The notes beneath the pieces are model-generated. The model was not told the DNA's origin. It ran no database searches and was given only the letters and a program-made list of their open reading frames with translations. DNA of 22,378 nt from Clostridiales bacterium (GTDB lineage Bacteria; Bacillota; Clostridia; Christensenellales; Aristaeellaceae), in the NCBI GenBank assembly GCA_012522875.1, contig JAAYJP010000095.1, positions 1 through 22,378 on the forward strand, in the 5' to 3' direction. This document shows, piece by piece, positions 15,500 to 22,378 of the stretch; position 1 is the first letter of the stretch, and every line of letters begins with the position of its first letter. Made by a program: the position numbers and the translations under genes.

Positions 15500-16060
15500 C
15501 TATTTTGCCTGCTGCTCCAGGCGCTTTTCAGCCCGTGTTTTTGCCTGATCCAGGCCCAGGACGGCCCGGCGCTCGTGGGGCAATAGGCGCATGAGCGTTC
15601 CAGCCACGGAGCCGGTGACAGCGCCCATAACGGCGCCCACCACCACCAGGATTGCCATATAATAAAGAAGGCCAAACGTTTCCAGTACAATCATGGCCAA
15701 TGCCACCTGGCCCACATTGTGCAGCACGCCACCCAGAATCCCGGCGCCAATGGGACTGATGCCCCTTATCGCATAGACCGCCAGAATCATTCCGGTCATG
15801 CTGAGAATTCCGCCGGCCAGGCTGTACTGAATAGCCATGGGATTGCCAAAGAGGATGCCTGACAGCAGCACCTTACCCAACATCAGCATCACTGAGGTGG
15901 GAACGCCCAGCCAGTACAGGCTCAGGAGCAGAACGCCGTTTGACAGGCCAACCTTGATTCCCGGAACCGGACCCAGGGAGAAGAGGCTTTCGATATAGCC
16001 CAAGACCAGCATCACCGCGATAAACATCGCGGATAGGGCCAGCTTCATGGTGCTTTTCAT
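15500..16060 (-). CDS. Gx transporter / heptaprenyl diphosphate synthase component I (HepI) family membrane protein
   Basis: The 186-residue protein has about five to six membrane spans and a charged C-terminal tail (HERRAVLGLDQAKTRAEKRLEQQ). It shows the family stretches VPGIKVGLSNGVLLLSL, GNPMAIQYSLAGGILSM and GAGILGGVLHNVGQVALAMIV. Members are annotated either as heptaprenyl diphosphate synthase component I or as ECF-like small-molecule transporters; neither role can be picked here. In many Clostridia this gene is next to a NusG-II protein and an FMN transferase, but they are absent in this window. GGAGGAGA precedes the ATG at 16060; an internal Met at residue 5 is a less likely start. It has its own promoter. 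Confidence 0.85.
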   Translation of the reverse strand: MKSTMKLALSAMFIAVMLVLGYIESLFSLGPVPGIKVGLSNGVLLLSLYWLGVPTSVMLMLGKVLLSGILFGNPMAIQYSLAGGILSMTGMILAVYAIRGISPIGAGILGGVLHNVGQVALAMIVLETFGLLYYMAILVVVGAVMGAVTGSVAGTLMRLLPHERRAVLGLDQAKTRAEKRLEQQAK

Positions 16061-16090
16061 CCGTCTCCTCCAGGCAATGGGTTCTGGGCC

Positions 16091-16119
16091 ATGATACTGT
16101 TTGCGTGCACAAAAGTAAA
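16091..16119 (-). promoter_or_regulatory. Promoter of the Gx transporter gene
   Basis: On the minus strand TTTACT (16114-16119), a 17-base spacer and TATCAT (16091-16096), about 30 bases before the start codon. Confidence 0.65.
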
Positions 16120-16123
16120 GTGC

Positions 16124-16152
16124 TTGAAGTGCGCCCCGCTGTTGGGTATACT
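16124..16152 (+). promoter_or_regulatory. Promoter of glmM
   Basis: TTGAAG (16124-16129), a 17-base spacer and TATACT (16147-16152), 22 bases before the glmM start. Its -35 lies only four bases from the -35 of the divergent Gx transporter promoter. Confidence 0.8.
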
Positions 16153-16174
16153 GCGCGGGAAAGGAAGTGATTCA

Positions 16175-17533
16175 ATGGGGAAATATTTTGGCACCGACGG
16201 TTTTCGGGGCGAGGCGAATGTGGGGCTGACGGTGGATCACGCCGTCAGAATTGGCCGTTTCCTGGGCTATGCCTTCAACAAGGATCACAAAGCCCGGATC
16301 GTCATCGGGAAAGATACCCGCCTGTCCAGCTATATGCTGGAGGATGCGCTGGCTGCGGGCATTACCGCATCAGGCGGGGACGCTTACCTGCTGCATGTCA
16401 CCACCACACCCAGCGTTTCATTCATCACACGCAGCGAGCAGTTTGACTGCGGGGTGATGATCTCCGCCAGCCACAACCCGTTTTATGACAACGGCATCAA
16501 GATCATGAACGGCAACGGGGAGAAGATGGATGACGTCTTCCTGGAGGAGCTGGAGCGTTTCCTTGACGGCGAGTCAGGCGATATCCCCTACTCCACCAGG
16601 GAGCACATTGGGAAAACAATCGACTATTATGGTGGGCGCAACCAATACATCGGTTACCTGATGTCCATGGCGCGCAACTCCTACCAGGGGTACAAGGTAG
16701 GTCTGGACTGCGCCAATGGCAGTACTTGGATGATTGCCAAGAGCGTATTTGACGCCCTGGGCGCAAAGACCTTTGTCATCAACAACCAACCCAACGGCCT
16801 GAACATCAACCTGGATTGCGGCAGCACCCATATCCAGCATCTGCAGAAACTGGTGGTGGAAAAGGAACTGGATGTGGGCTTTGCCTTTGATGGCGACGCG
16901 GACCGCTGCCTGGCGGTGGATGAGAAAGGCAAACTGGTTGACGGGGATTTGATCCTCTACATCTACGCCCGCTTCATGAAAGAGCGGGGCAATCTGACGG
17001 ACAATACCGTGGTTACTACCATCATGTCCAACCTGGGGCTTTATAAGGCGCTGGAAGAGCTGGATATTGCCTATAAGCAGACGGCTGTGGGCGACCGCTA
17101 TGTGTTTGAGTGCATGAAGGAGAATGGCCATATGTTGGGCGGAGAGCAATCCGGCCACATTATCTTTGGCAAATACGCCAACACAGGAGACGGCGTGCTG
17201 ACAGCCATCAAGCTGATGCAGGCCATGATCACCCAGAAGTCACCCCTGTCCAAACTGGCGGAGCCGATGACCATCTACCCCCAGGTGTTGAAAAATGTGT
17301 TGGTCAGGGACAAGGACTCAGCGCTTGAGGACCCCCAAGTGCTGGAAGCGGCCAAAAAGGCGGAGGAGGGGCTGCATGGCTCAGGCCGGGTGCTGCTCAG
17401 GAAAAGCGGCACAGAGCCCCTGCTGCGTGTGATGGCTGAGGCTCCCACGCAGGAGGCCTGTCATCTGGCGGTGGAAAGCATCGTGGCGGTTATCGCGTCC
17501 CGGGGACATTTAGCGGAGGCTGCCCATGATTAA
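16175..17533 (+). CDS. glmM: Phosphoglucosamine mutase
   Basis: GlmM turns glucosamine-6-phosphate into glucosamine-1-phosphate on the way to UDP-GlcNAc for peptidoglycan; it is cytosolic. The 452 residues fit the family (about 450). The start KYFGTDGFRGEANVGLT is canonical. The phosphoserine loop ISASHNP has S99. The metal loop DGDADR is at 239-244, the sugar-binding GGEQSGHIIF follows, and the phosphate loop RKSGTEPLLRVM is near the end. The ATG at 16175 with AAGGAAG upstream is chosen; an upstream in-frame ATG at 16091 lies inside the promoters. The stop overlaps the next gene by 8 bases. Confidence 0.97.
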   Translation: MGKYFGTDGFRGEANVGLTVDHAVRIGRFLGYAFNKDHKARIVIGKDTRLSSYMLEDALAAGITASGGDAYLLHVTTTPSVSFITRSEQFDCGVMISASHNPFYDNGIKIMNGNGEKMDDVFLEELERFLDGESGDIPYSTREHIGKTIDYYGGRNQYIGYLMSMARNSYQGYKVGLDCANGSTWMIAKSVFDALGAKTFVINNQPNGLNINLDCGSTHIQHLQKLVVEKELDVGFAFDGDADRCLAVDEKGKLVDGDLILYIYARFMKERGNLTDNTVVTTIMSNLGLYKALEELDIAYKQTAVGDRYVFECMKENGHMLGGEQSGHIIFGKYANTGDGVLTAIKLMQAMITQKSPLSKLAEPMTIYPQVLKNVLVRDKDSALEDPQVLEAAKKAEEGLHGSGRVLLRKSGTEPLLRVMAEAPTQEACHLAVESIVAVIASRGHLAEAAHD

Positions 17534-18188
17534 GACGGTTGATTTGTTTGAGCTGAGCCGTTCACTGGCCGGGGAATGGCTCAAGCAGTTCACCTATCCC
17601 TGGGAGGCACTGGGAGGCATCAGCGACATCATCCTGGCCCTGGGCGCTGGGCTTGACCCGGAGAAGTACGAACAAATCCGCGAGGATGTCTGGGTCTCGC
17701 GGGATGCGGTCATATCTCCTTCTGCCCACATGGGCGGCCCCGCCATCATCGGTCCCAGGACCGAAGTGCGCCACTGCGCGTTCATCCGGGGCAGTGCCCT
17801 GGTGGGGGAGGGCTGTGTGGTGGGAAACTCCACGGAGTTGAAAAATGTGATTCTATTTGACGGTGTGCAGGTGCCCCACTATAACTATGTGGGGGACTCA
17901 ATCCTGGGGTACAAGGCACATATGGGGGCAGGTTCCATCACCTCCAATGTTAAAAGCGATAAAACCCTGGTGGTAGTGAAGGCCCCGCACGGGGACCTCT
18001 ACCCCACCGGTCGCAAAAAGGTTGGGGCGCTTTTGGGGGACGAGGTGGAGATCGGCTGCAATGCCGTGCTGAATCCCGGCACAGTGGTGGGTCGCCGCAG
18101 CGCGGTATATCCCACAACCTGTGCCCGTGGCATCATCCCCGCTGACAGCATCCTGAAAGTCTCCGGTGAGGTGGTGCCCAAGCGATAG
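17526..18188 (+). CDS. Left-handed beta-helix acyltransferase resembling the GlmU acetyltransferase half
   Basis: The 220-residue protein is a hexapeptide-repeat transferase. After a helical N-terminus (1-52) come repeats such as VWVSRDAVISPSAHMGGPAIIGPRTEV, then a stretch VPHYNYVGDSILGYKAHMGAGS that lines up with the GlmU acetyltransferase site (GHLTYLGD ... GAGTITCN), with H118 at the place of the catalytic histidine. It then reads TGRKKVGALLGDEVEIGCNAVLNPGTVVG. The uridyltransferase half of true GlmU is not present. It overlaps glmM by 8 bases, so the pair is co-translated, and an acetyl transfer onto glucosamine-1-phosphate, the product of GlmM, is the obvious inference. Homologues are often labelled UDP-N-acetylglucosamine pyrophosphorylase, which would not fit a protein with no nucleotidyltransferase domain. 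Confidence 0.82.
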   Translation: MIKTVDLFELSRSLAGEWLKQFTYPWEALGGISDIILALGAGLDPEKYEQIREDVWVSRDAVISPSAHMGGPAIIGPRTEVRHCAFIRGSALVGEGCVVGNSTELKNVILFDGVQVPHYNYVGDSILGYKAHMGAGSITSNVKSDKTLVVVKAPHGDLYPTGRKKVGALLGDEVEIGCNAVLNPGTVVGRRSAVYPTTCARGIIPADSILKVSGEVVPKR

Positions 18189-18232
18189 AGATGTCTGTGG
18201 GCCGGGCGGGGTTGCAAGATTAACCCAAATCC

Positions 18233-18261
18233 TTGCCCCCGCAGCGCAAGCAGGCTATAAT
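18233..18261 (+). promoter_or_regulatory. Promoter of the SurA/PrsA-like foldase gene
   Basis: TTGCCC (18233-18238), a 17-base spacer and TATAAT (18256-18261), giving a leader of about 40 bases. No clear terminator for the upstream glmM operon was seen in the 45 bases before it. Confidence 0.8.
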
Positions 18262-18306
18262 AACCAGTATGCGTTTGCGATTAAACATGAAAACGGAGTG
18301 TGCCCG

Positions 18307-19686
18307 ATGAAGAACAAGGCAGTTTCCAGGAAAATTCTGACCGTCTCCCTGCTGATGGCGATAGTGCTTTCGCTTTCCGCCTGCAACCTGATCGTCAAGG
18401 ACCCGGAGGTGGACGCCCGGCAGGTGATCGTGTCCGTCAATGGCGAGGAGGTGTTGAAGGACCGCTTCACCCAGTATTACAACAACGCCTACAACCAGGA
18501 ATATGCCATGCAGCAGCTGTATCAGCAGTATGGGATGGTTCAGCAGATCAGCGTGGATGCGGACGCAGTGCTTGAGGACACGGCTGCCGCCGTGGCCCGG
18601 GACCTGGTCATGCGCCAAAAGGGCAAGGAGCTGGGTTTGGATGCCTTTACGGGTTCAGAAGAAGCGGAGATTCAGGCCGCTGCAGATGGGCGGTTCAAGG
18701 ATCTTCTTGCCCAAATCAAGGACGAATTTTTCCCGGAAACAAAACTTTCTGATGAAGAACTGGACACAGCCCTCAGGGGCAAGGCGGCTGAGTTGAACAT
18801 CACGATGGATGACATTGTGGAGACCGAGCGAAACAGCAAGCTTTATGAAAAGCTGAAGGAATATGCCACCCGGCAGTTGACGGTCAGCGATGAAGAGATC
18901 CAGGCGGACTTTGACCAGAATGTCGAGAATGCCAAGGCCAGCTATGAAAGCGATCTTTCCGCTTATGGTAACGCAGTCAACGGAGGGCAGACCGTGTACT
19001 ATGCTCCTGCCGGCTACCGGTTCATCAAGCAAATCCTGGTTAAACTTGACCAGGATGATCAGGACGCCATCAGCGCCCTCAAAGCTGAGATGGCTCCCCT
19101 TCAGGAGGCGTTGGATGAAGCCCAGGCCGCAGTGGATGCTTTTGGCGCTGAGGATGTACAGGAAGCAACAGATGCTGAGACCTCCAGACCATCGCTTCTC
19201 GACCTGGAAAACACCCTGAACGAGGCCCAAGCCAACTATGATGCCAAAAAGGCGGAGCTTACAGCCCGCGAGGCCGCAGCCTACGCGGCCATCCTGCCCC
19301 GGGCCAACGAAGCCTATGCCAAGGCAGTGGCGGAGGGGGCCGATTTCGATGCCCTGATCGACGAATACAATGATGACGCTGGCCAGCCCGCCCAGGGCTA
19401 TGCGGTGTTCAAGGATTTCACCGGCTTTGACGAGGCCTTCATGAAGCCCGCTATGGCCCTTGAGAACATTGGGGATGTGGCCGAGCCCAGCCAGGGCATC
19501 TATGGCTACTATATCGTGCAGTACGCCGCTGACATCCCTGAAGGTTCCGTGGCCCTTGACACGGTGCGGGAGAGCATCCACGAAAAACTGCTTACTGCCA
19601 AGCAGGACGCGGCCTTTGTTGAAACAGGCGATCAGTGGGTGGCTGAGGCGGATATAAAGACATTTACGGACCGGATGAAAGACTGA
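18307..19686 (+). CDS. SurA/PrsA-like lipoprotein peptidyl-prolyl isomerase with coiled-coil insertion
   Basis: The 459-residue protein is exported and lipid-anchored: lipobox LSAC with C26. Residues about 38-230 form the SurA-like chaperone part (VIVSVNGEEVLKDRFTQYY, then DLVMRQKGKELGLD). A parvulin-type domain starts at about Y237 (YRFIKQILVKL) and ends at AVAEGADFDALIDEYNDDAG, IGDVAEPSQGIYGYYIVQY. Between these two, residues about 248-333 are inserted, rich in Ala, Glu and Lys in heptads (ISALKAEMAPLQEALDEAQ, LENTLNEAQANYDAKKAEL), a probable antiparallel coiled coil. Most parvulin domains have about ten residues there. The role is folding of exported proteins; whether the isomerase is active is not certain. 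The start follows GGAGTG; an upstream in-frame ATG is inside the glmM operon end and crosses the promoter. Confidence 0.88.
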   Translation: MKNKAVSRKILTVSLLMAIVLSLSACNLIVKDPEVDARQVIVSVNGEEVLKDRFTQYYNNAYNQEYAMQQLYQQYGMVQQISVDADAVLEDTAAAVARDLVMRQKGKELGLDAFTGSEEAEIQAAADGRFKDLLAQIKDEFFPETKLSDEELDTALRGKAAELNITMDDIVETERNSKLYEKLKEYATRQLTVSDEEIQADFDQNVENAKASYESDLSAYGNAVNGGQTVYYAPAGYRFIKQILVKLDQDDQDAISALKAEMAPLQEALDEAQAAVDAFGAEDVQEATDAETSRPSLLDLENTLNEAQANYDAKKAELTAREAAAYAAILPRANEAYAKAVAEGADFDALIDEYNDDAGQPAQGYAVFKDFTGFDEAFMKPAMALENIGDVAEPSQGIYGYYIVQYAADIPEGSVALDTVRESIHEKLLTAKQDAAFVETGDQWVAEADIKTFTDRMKD

Positions 19687-19705
19687 TCAAACATGCAAAT
19701 GGCTT

Positions 19706-19739
19706 GGGGAGGACCTGTGCATCAGGTGCCTCCCCTTTT
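19706..19739 (+). terminator. Terminator of the foldase gene
   Basis: GGGGAGG and ACCTG pair with CAGGT and CCTCCCC (one bulged G) around a 5-base loop, followed by TTTT. It lies 19 bases after the stop codon. Read on the minus strand the same stem follows the ribonucleotide reductase gene, but it has no T-run on that side. Confidence 0.8.
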
Positions 19740-19761
19740 GTAAGCCTGTTTATTCCTGTCA

Positions 19762-22320
19762 TCAGGTGGAACAACTCTCACACGCTTCCACTTCAAGGGA
19801 TTTGGAGCGGATGTAGTAGACGGTTTTTACGCCTTCCTCCCAAGCGCTGATATATAAGTCCAGGACCTGCCGGAAGCTGTAATCGTTGGTGATGTAGAGG
19901 TTCATACTCTGGGCCTGGTCGATGTGGCGCTGGCGGACGCCGCAGGCGCGGATGGACCAGTGCTGGTCAATCTGGTGGGCGGGCTTGTAATACCAATAGG
20001 TGTCGGCATCCAGGTCGGGCGCGGCCCGGGGGATGAGGCCGTTTTTCTTTTCATCATAGTAAAAGCGGCTCATGATGGGGTCGGTGCCCGCGGTGGTGCC
20101 GGCGATGATGGAAATGCTGGAGGTGGGGGCAACGGCCAGAAGGTAGCCGTTGCGCAGGCCGTCCTGGGTTACTTCGTTCTTGAGCGCCTGCCAACGCTCA
20201 CTGCCATAATCCCGCTTGTCAAAGTAATCTCCGGTCTGCCAGTCGCTGCCGGGGAAGAGGGGGTAGGCGCCTTTTTCCCTTGCGAGGGCAAGGCTGGCAC
20301 CGATGGCGTAGTAGTTGATGTCCTCAAAAACCTCATCAGCGAAACGAAGATGTTCTTCCGTCTCCCAATCGATGAAGCGTTTGGCCAGCATATGGTGATA
20401 GCCGCTGACGCCAAGGCCAATTGGGCGATAGCGTTTGTTGTTGATTTGGGCATAGGGCACGGGGTAGTAGTTCAAATCAATCACATTGTCAAGCGCTCTG
20501 ACGGCAGCGATCACGAGGCCTTCAAGTTCCTGCTTGTTCTCTACCTGAATGCGTCCAAGGTTGAGGCTGGCCAGGTTGCAGACCACATAGTCGCCGGGCT
20601 TGGTCACGGTGACCACCACTGTTTCCCCGCCGATCGTTTCCACCCGTTGCTCCAAGCCTTCCACCGCGCTCATGTTTTGGGCAATTTCCGTGCACAGGTT
20701 GCTGGAGTATATGACGCCCTGATGTGAGTTGGGATTCATCCGGTTGACCAGGTCACGGTTAAAAACAAACGGCGTCCCCGTCTCCACAGCGGATTTGATA
20801 ACCAGGCGCACCACATCTTTCACCGCGATTACCCGGCGGCTGAGGCTTAGGTCTGCGATGCATTCCAGGTACTTCTCTGCCCATTCTTCGCCAAAGCTAT
20901 CTTCCAGAGCCCAACCCTTCTTCAGCAATATCTCGTGGGGATCAAAAAGATGCCAGTTGCCGTCCATGTTGTCCTTCGCCTGCTGCCAGAAGTAATCCGG
21001 TATGCACACGGCGGGAAAGACATCATGGGCTTTCATGCGGTCATCGCCGTTGTTGGTGCGCAGCTGGAGAAATTCCGGCAAGTCGCGGTGCCACAAGTCC
21101 AGGTAGACCGCCACGGCGCCCTGGCGCACACCCAGCTGGTCCACCGCCACGGCGGTGTCATTTGCCAGACGTATCCAGCGGATGACCCCGCCGGCAGCCC
21201 CCTCAAAGCCCCGGATATCAGAGCCGTGCGCCCGCACTTTGCCAAAATACAGACCCATCCCGCCGCCAAACTTGGACACATTGGCGAAGTTGGCGATACT
21301 GTGATAGATCCCCTGCAAGTCATCCGGCACAGTATCAATGAAGCAGGAGCTTAATTGATGATAAGGCTTGCGTGCATTGCTGAGGGTGGGGGTAGCCATG
21401 GTCACCAGCAGTTGGCTCAACATGTCATAAAATCGTTTAGCCCAAGCCAGACGGCGCGATGGCTTTTCAGGGATCGCCAGGTACAGGGCGATGTTCAGAT
21501 ACATCTCCTGGATGCTCTCCAGAGGCTGGTGCTTACGGTCGTGGATGACATAACGGCGGATCAGCAAATCAAGCCCCGACCAAGGCAACAGGTGGTCCCG
21601 GGAAGGATCCATAAAGGTTTCTGCCTCCCTGAGGTCTGCGTCCGAATAAGTCTTCAGCATCATCCGGGCCAGAAGGCCCTCCCGGTCCAGATAATGCATC
21701 TTCTCCACATAGCCGGCCAAACCAAGCCCGTGGGTACGCTCCTTGAGCTGGGCATGGTAGAAGCAGCTATGCAGCCTGCCGGCAACCATTTCCCACCGCG
21801 CGGCCTCTTTATCAGTCAGTTCAAGAGCTGCACGGGTTAAAAGCGCCATACGCTCACCGAGCGGTAGGTTTTCCTTAAACAGGGATTGGAACTTGCGTAT
21901 GAGGGCACCCAGGGAATATGGATCGGCCGGGAAATCCCGAGCGATACTGGCCAGGGTATCCCCGAACCCCGGCAGATCCGGAAAGAAGTCCAGCAGCCGC
22001 TGCCGCTCCCCGCGGAGAATCCGTCGGTTCTCCCTGTAAAGAATGTAGGCTTTGGCCTGGGAGAAGCAGTCCGCTTTCATCAGGGCTTGTTCCACCCGGT
22101 CCTGCACATATTCCACGCTGAAGACCTGATCGGGATCAAGGTGTTGGATGATTTGCCTTTCGGCCTGATTGACAAATTCGTTCAGCCGTTCCTCAGATAC
22201 AGCCGTATTGGTAGCCTGAAAGGCTTTTCGGATAGCCTCACGGATTTTTCGGTTATCATAGGCTTCCGTTTGTCCGCTGCGCTTAAGGATAAATCGAGGG
22301 ATGTCAGTCATTATCTCCAT
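19762..22320 (-). CDS. nrdA: Class I ribonucleoside-diphosphate reductase alpha subunit
   Basis: The enzyme reduces ribonucleotides to deoxyribonucleotides with a radical supplied by the beta subunit. The 852 residues are longer than E. coli NrdA (761). An N-terminal ATP cone (FILKRSGQTEAYDNRKIREAIRKAF) sets allosteric activity. Catalytic residues are present: C326 (LSSCFID), N541, C543 and E545 (NLCTEI), C581 (CNLASLNLG), the radical-path tyrosines TVYYIRSKS and the C-terminal redox pair C847-x2-C850 (CESCST). ATG 22320 is chosen, with AAAGGA upstream; an in-frame GTG at 22341 lies inside the NrdR palindrome. nrdB does not follow: the next gene downstream is the convergent foldase. It could lie upstream outside the window. 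Confidence 0.95.
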   Translation of the reverse strand: MEIMTDIPRFILKRSGQTEAYDNRKIREAIRKAFQATNTAVSEERLNEFVNQAERQIIQHLDPDQVFSVEYVQDRVEQALMKADCFSQAKAYILYRENRRILRGERQRLLDFFPDLPGFGDTLASIARDFPADPYSLGALIRKFQSLFKENLPLGERMALLTRAALELTDKEAARWEMVAGRLHSCFYHAQLKERTHGLGLAGYVEKMHYLDREGLLARMMLKTYSDADLREAETFMDPSRDHLLPWSGLDLLIRRYVIHDRKHQPLESIQEMYLNIALYLAIPEKPSRRLAWAKRFYDMLSQLLVTMATPTLSNARKPYHQLSSCFIDTVPDDLQGIYHSIANFANVSKFGGGMGLYFGKVRAHGSDIRGFEGAAGGVIRWIRLANDTAVAVDQLGVRQGAVAVYLDLWHRDLPEFLQLRTNNGDDRMKAHDVFPAVCIPDYFWQQAKDNMDGNWHLFDPHEILLKKGWALEDSFGEEWAEKYLECIADLSLSRRVIAVKDVVRLVIKSAVETGTPFVFNRDLVNRMNPNSHQGVIYSSNLCTEIAQNMSAVEGLEQRVETIGGETVVVTVTKPGDYVVCNLASLNLGRIQVENKQELEGLVIAAVRALDNVIDLNYYPVPYAQINNKRYRPIGLGVSGYHHMLAKRFIDWETEEHLRFADEVFEDINYYAIGASLALAREKGAYPLFPGSDWQTGDYFDKRDYGSERWQALKNEVTQDGLRNGYLLAVAPTSSISIIAGTTAGTDPIMSRFYYDEKKNGLIPRAAPDLDADTYWYYKPAHQIDQHWSIRACGVRQRHIDQAQSMNLYITNDYSFRQVLDLYISAWEEGVKTVYYIRSKSLEVEACESCST

Positions 22321-22336
22321 GTGGTTTCCTTTCAAC

Positions 22337-22354
22337 TCCACAATATATTGTGGA
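22337..22354. promoter_or_regulatory. NrdR box upstream of nrdA
   Basis: An 18-base perfect palindrome with half-site TCCACAATA. Its inner 16 bases match the remembered NrdR consensus (acaCwAtATaTwGtgt) at all but the two outer positions. It lies about 16 bases before the start codon. NrdR boxes usually come in pairs; a second would fall at or past the window edge. Confidence 0.8.
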
Positions 22355-22378
22355 AAAAGATCCGGTTGGATACGCCAT

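Noticed and set aside
18655..19581. Open frame of 308 codons on the minus strand inside the foldase gene
   Set aside because: Antisense to an obvious coding sequence with promoter, lipobox and terminator; no likeness of its own.
22339..22341. GTG start for nrdA
   Set aside because: It lies inside the NrdR palindrome and lacks a ribosome site, while ATG 22320 has AAAGGA at good spacing.

Overview
This window is chromosomal DNA from what looks like a low-to-mid GC Gram-positive (Bacillota, probably Clostridia-type) bacterium. The grounds are the AddB-type (not RecB/RecC) nuclease, near-consensus sigma-A promoters with 17-bp spacers, strong GGAGG ribosome sites, lipoboxes on exported proteins, a QueT-type queuosine-precursor transporter, a HepI/Gx-type small membrane protein and a NrdR-type box in front of nrdA. 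The base composition looks GC-rich by eye for that phylum. The taxonomic call is an inference from gene types. No tRNA, rRNA, CRISPR array, insertion sequence or phage gene was seen.

Layout. 1-1400: the 3' end of an AzgA-type purine permease, its terminator, and a small DUF1905-like gene broken by two single-base shifts. 1355-2748 (minus): a stand-alone enolase gene with a clear promoter and terminator. 2837-3987: a NUDIX hydrolase and a DUF2087 protein. 3999-7925: a zinc-uptake operon with a consensus promoter, a perfect 12-1-12 palindromic operator, a Fur-family regulator (Zur), znuA, znuC, znuB and a small lipoprotein translationally coupled to znuB. 7879-11166 (minus): addB, which runs tail-to-tail into the zinc operon with a 47-bp overlap. 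11188-13775: divergent promoters, then glycogen/maltodextrin phosphorylase. 13789-14693 (minus): a decayed gene for a secreted SH3-like protein. 14894-16119: queT and a convergent Gx/HepI-type membrane protein sharing a bidirectional terminator. 16124-18188: glmM overlapping a left-handed beta-helix protein that resembles only the acetyltransferase half of GlmU. 18233-19739: a SurA/PrsA-like lipoprotein foldase with a coiled-coil insertion. 19762-22354 (minus): class I ribonucleotide reductase alpha subunit behind a NrdR box.

How the genes work together. The zinc operon is a complete feedback unit: Zur would shut its own promoter when zinc is plentiful, and ZnuACB imports zinc when it is scarce. 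GlmM and the GlmU-like protein are expected to act in sequence toward UDP-GlcNAc for the cell wall, but the uridyltransferase half of GlmU is not here. The other units look like ordinary single-gene transcription units. I did not find a large undescribed system. The observations most worth a second look are the fifth gene of the zinc operon, the split GlmU, the coiled-coil insertion in the foldase, the AddB protein with a lost Walker A motif and no adjacent addA, and the two broken genes.
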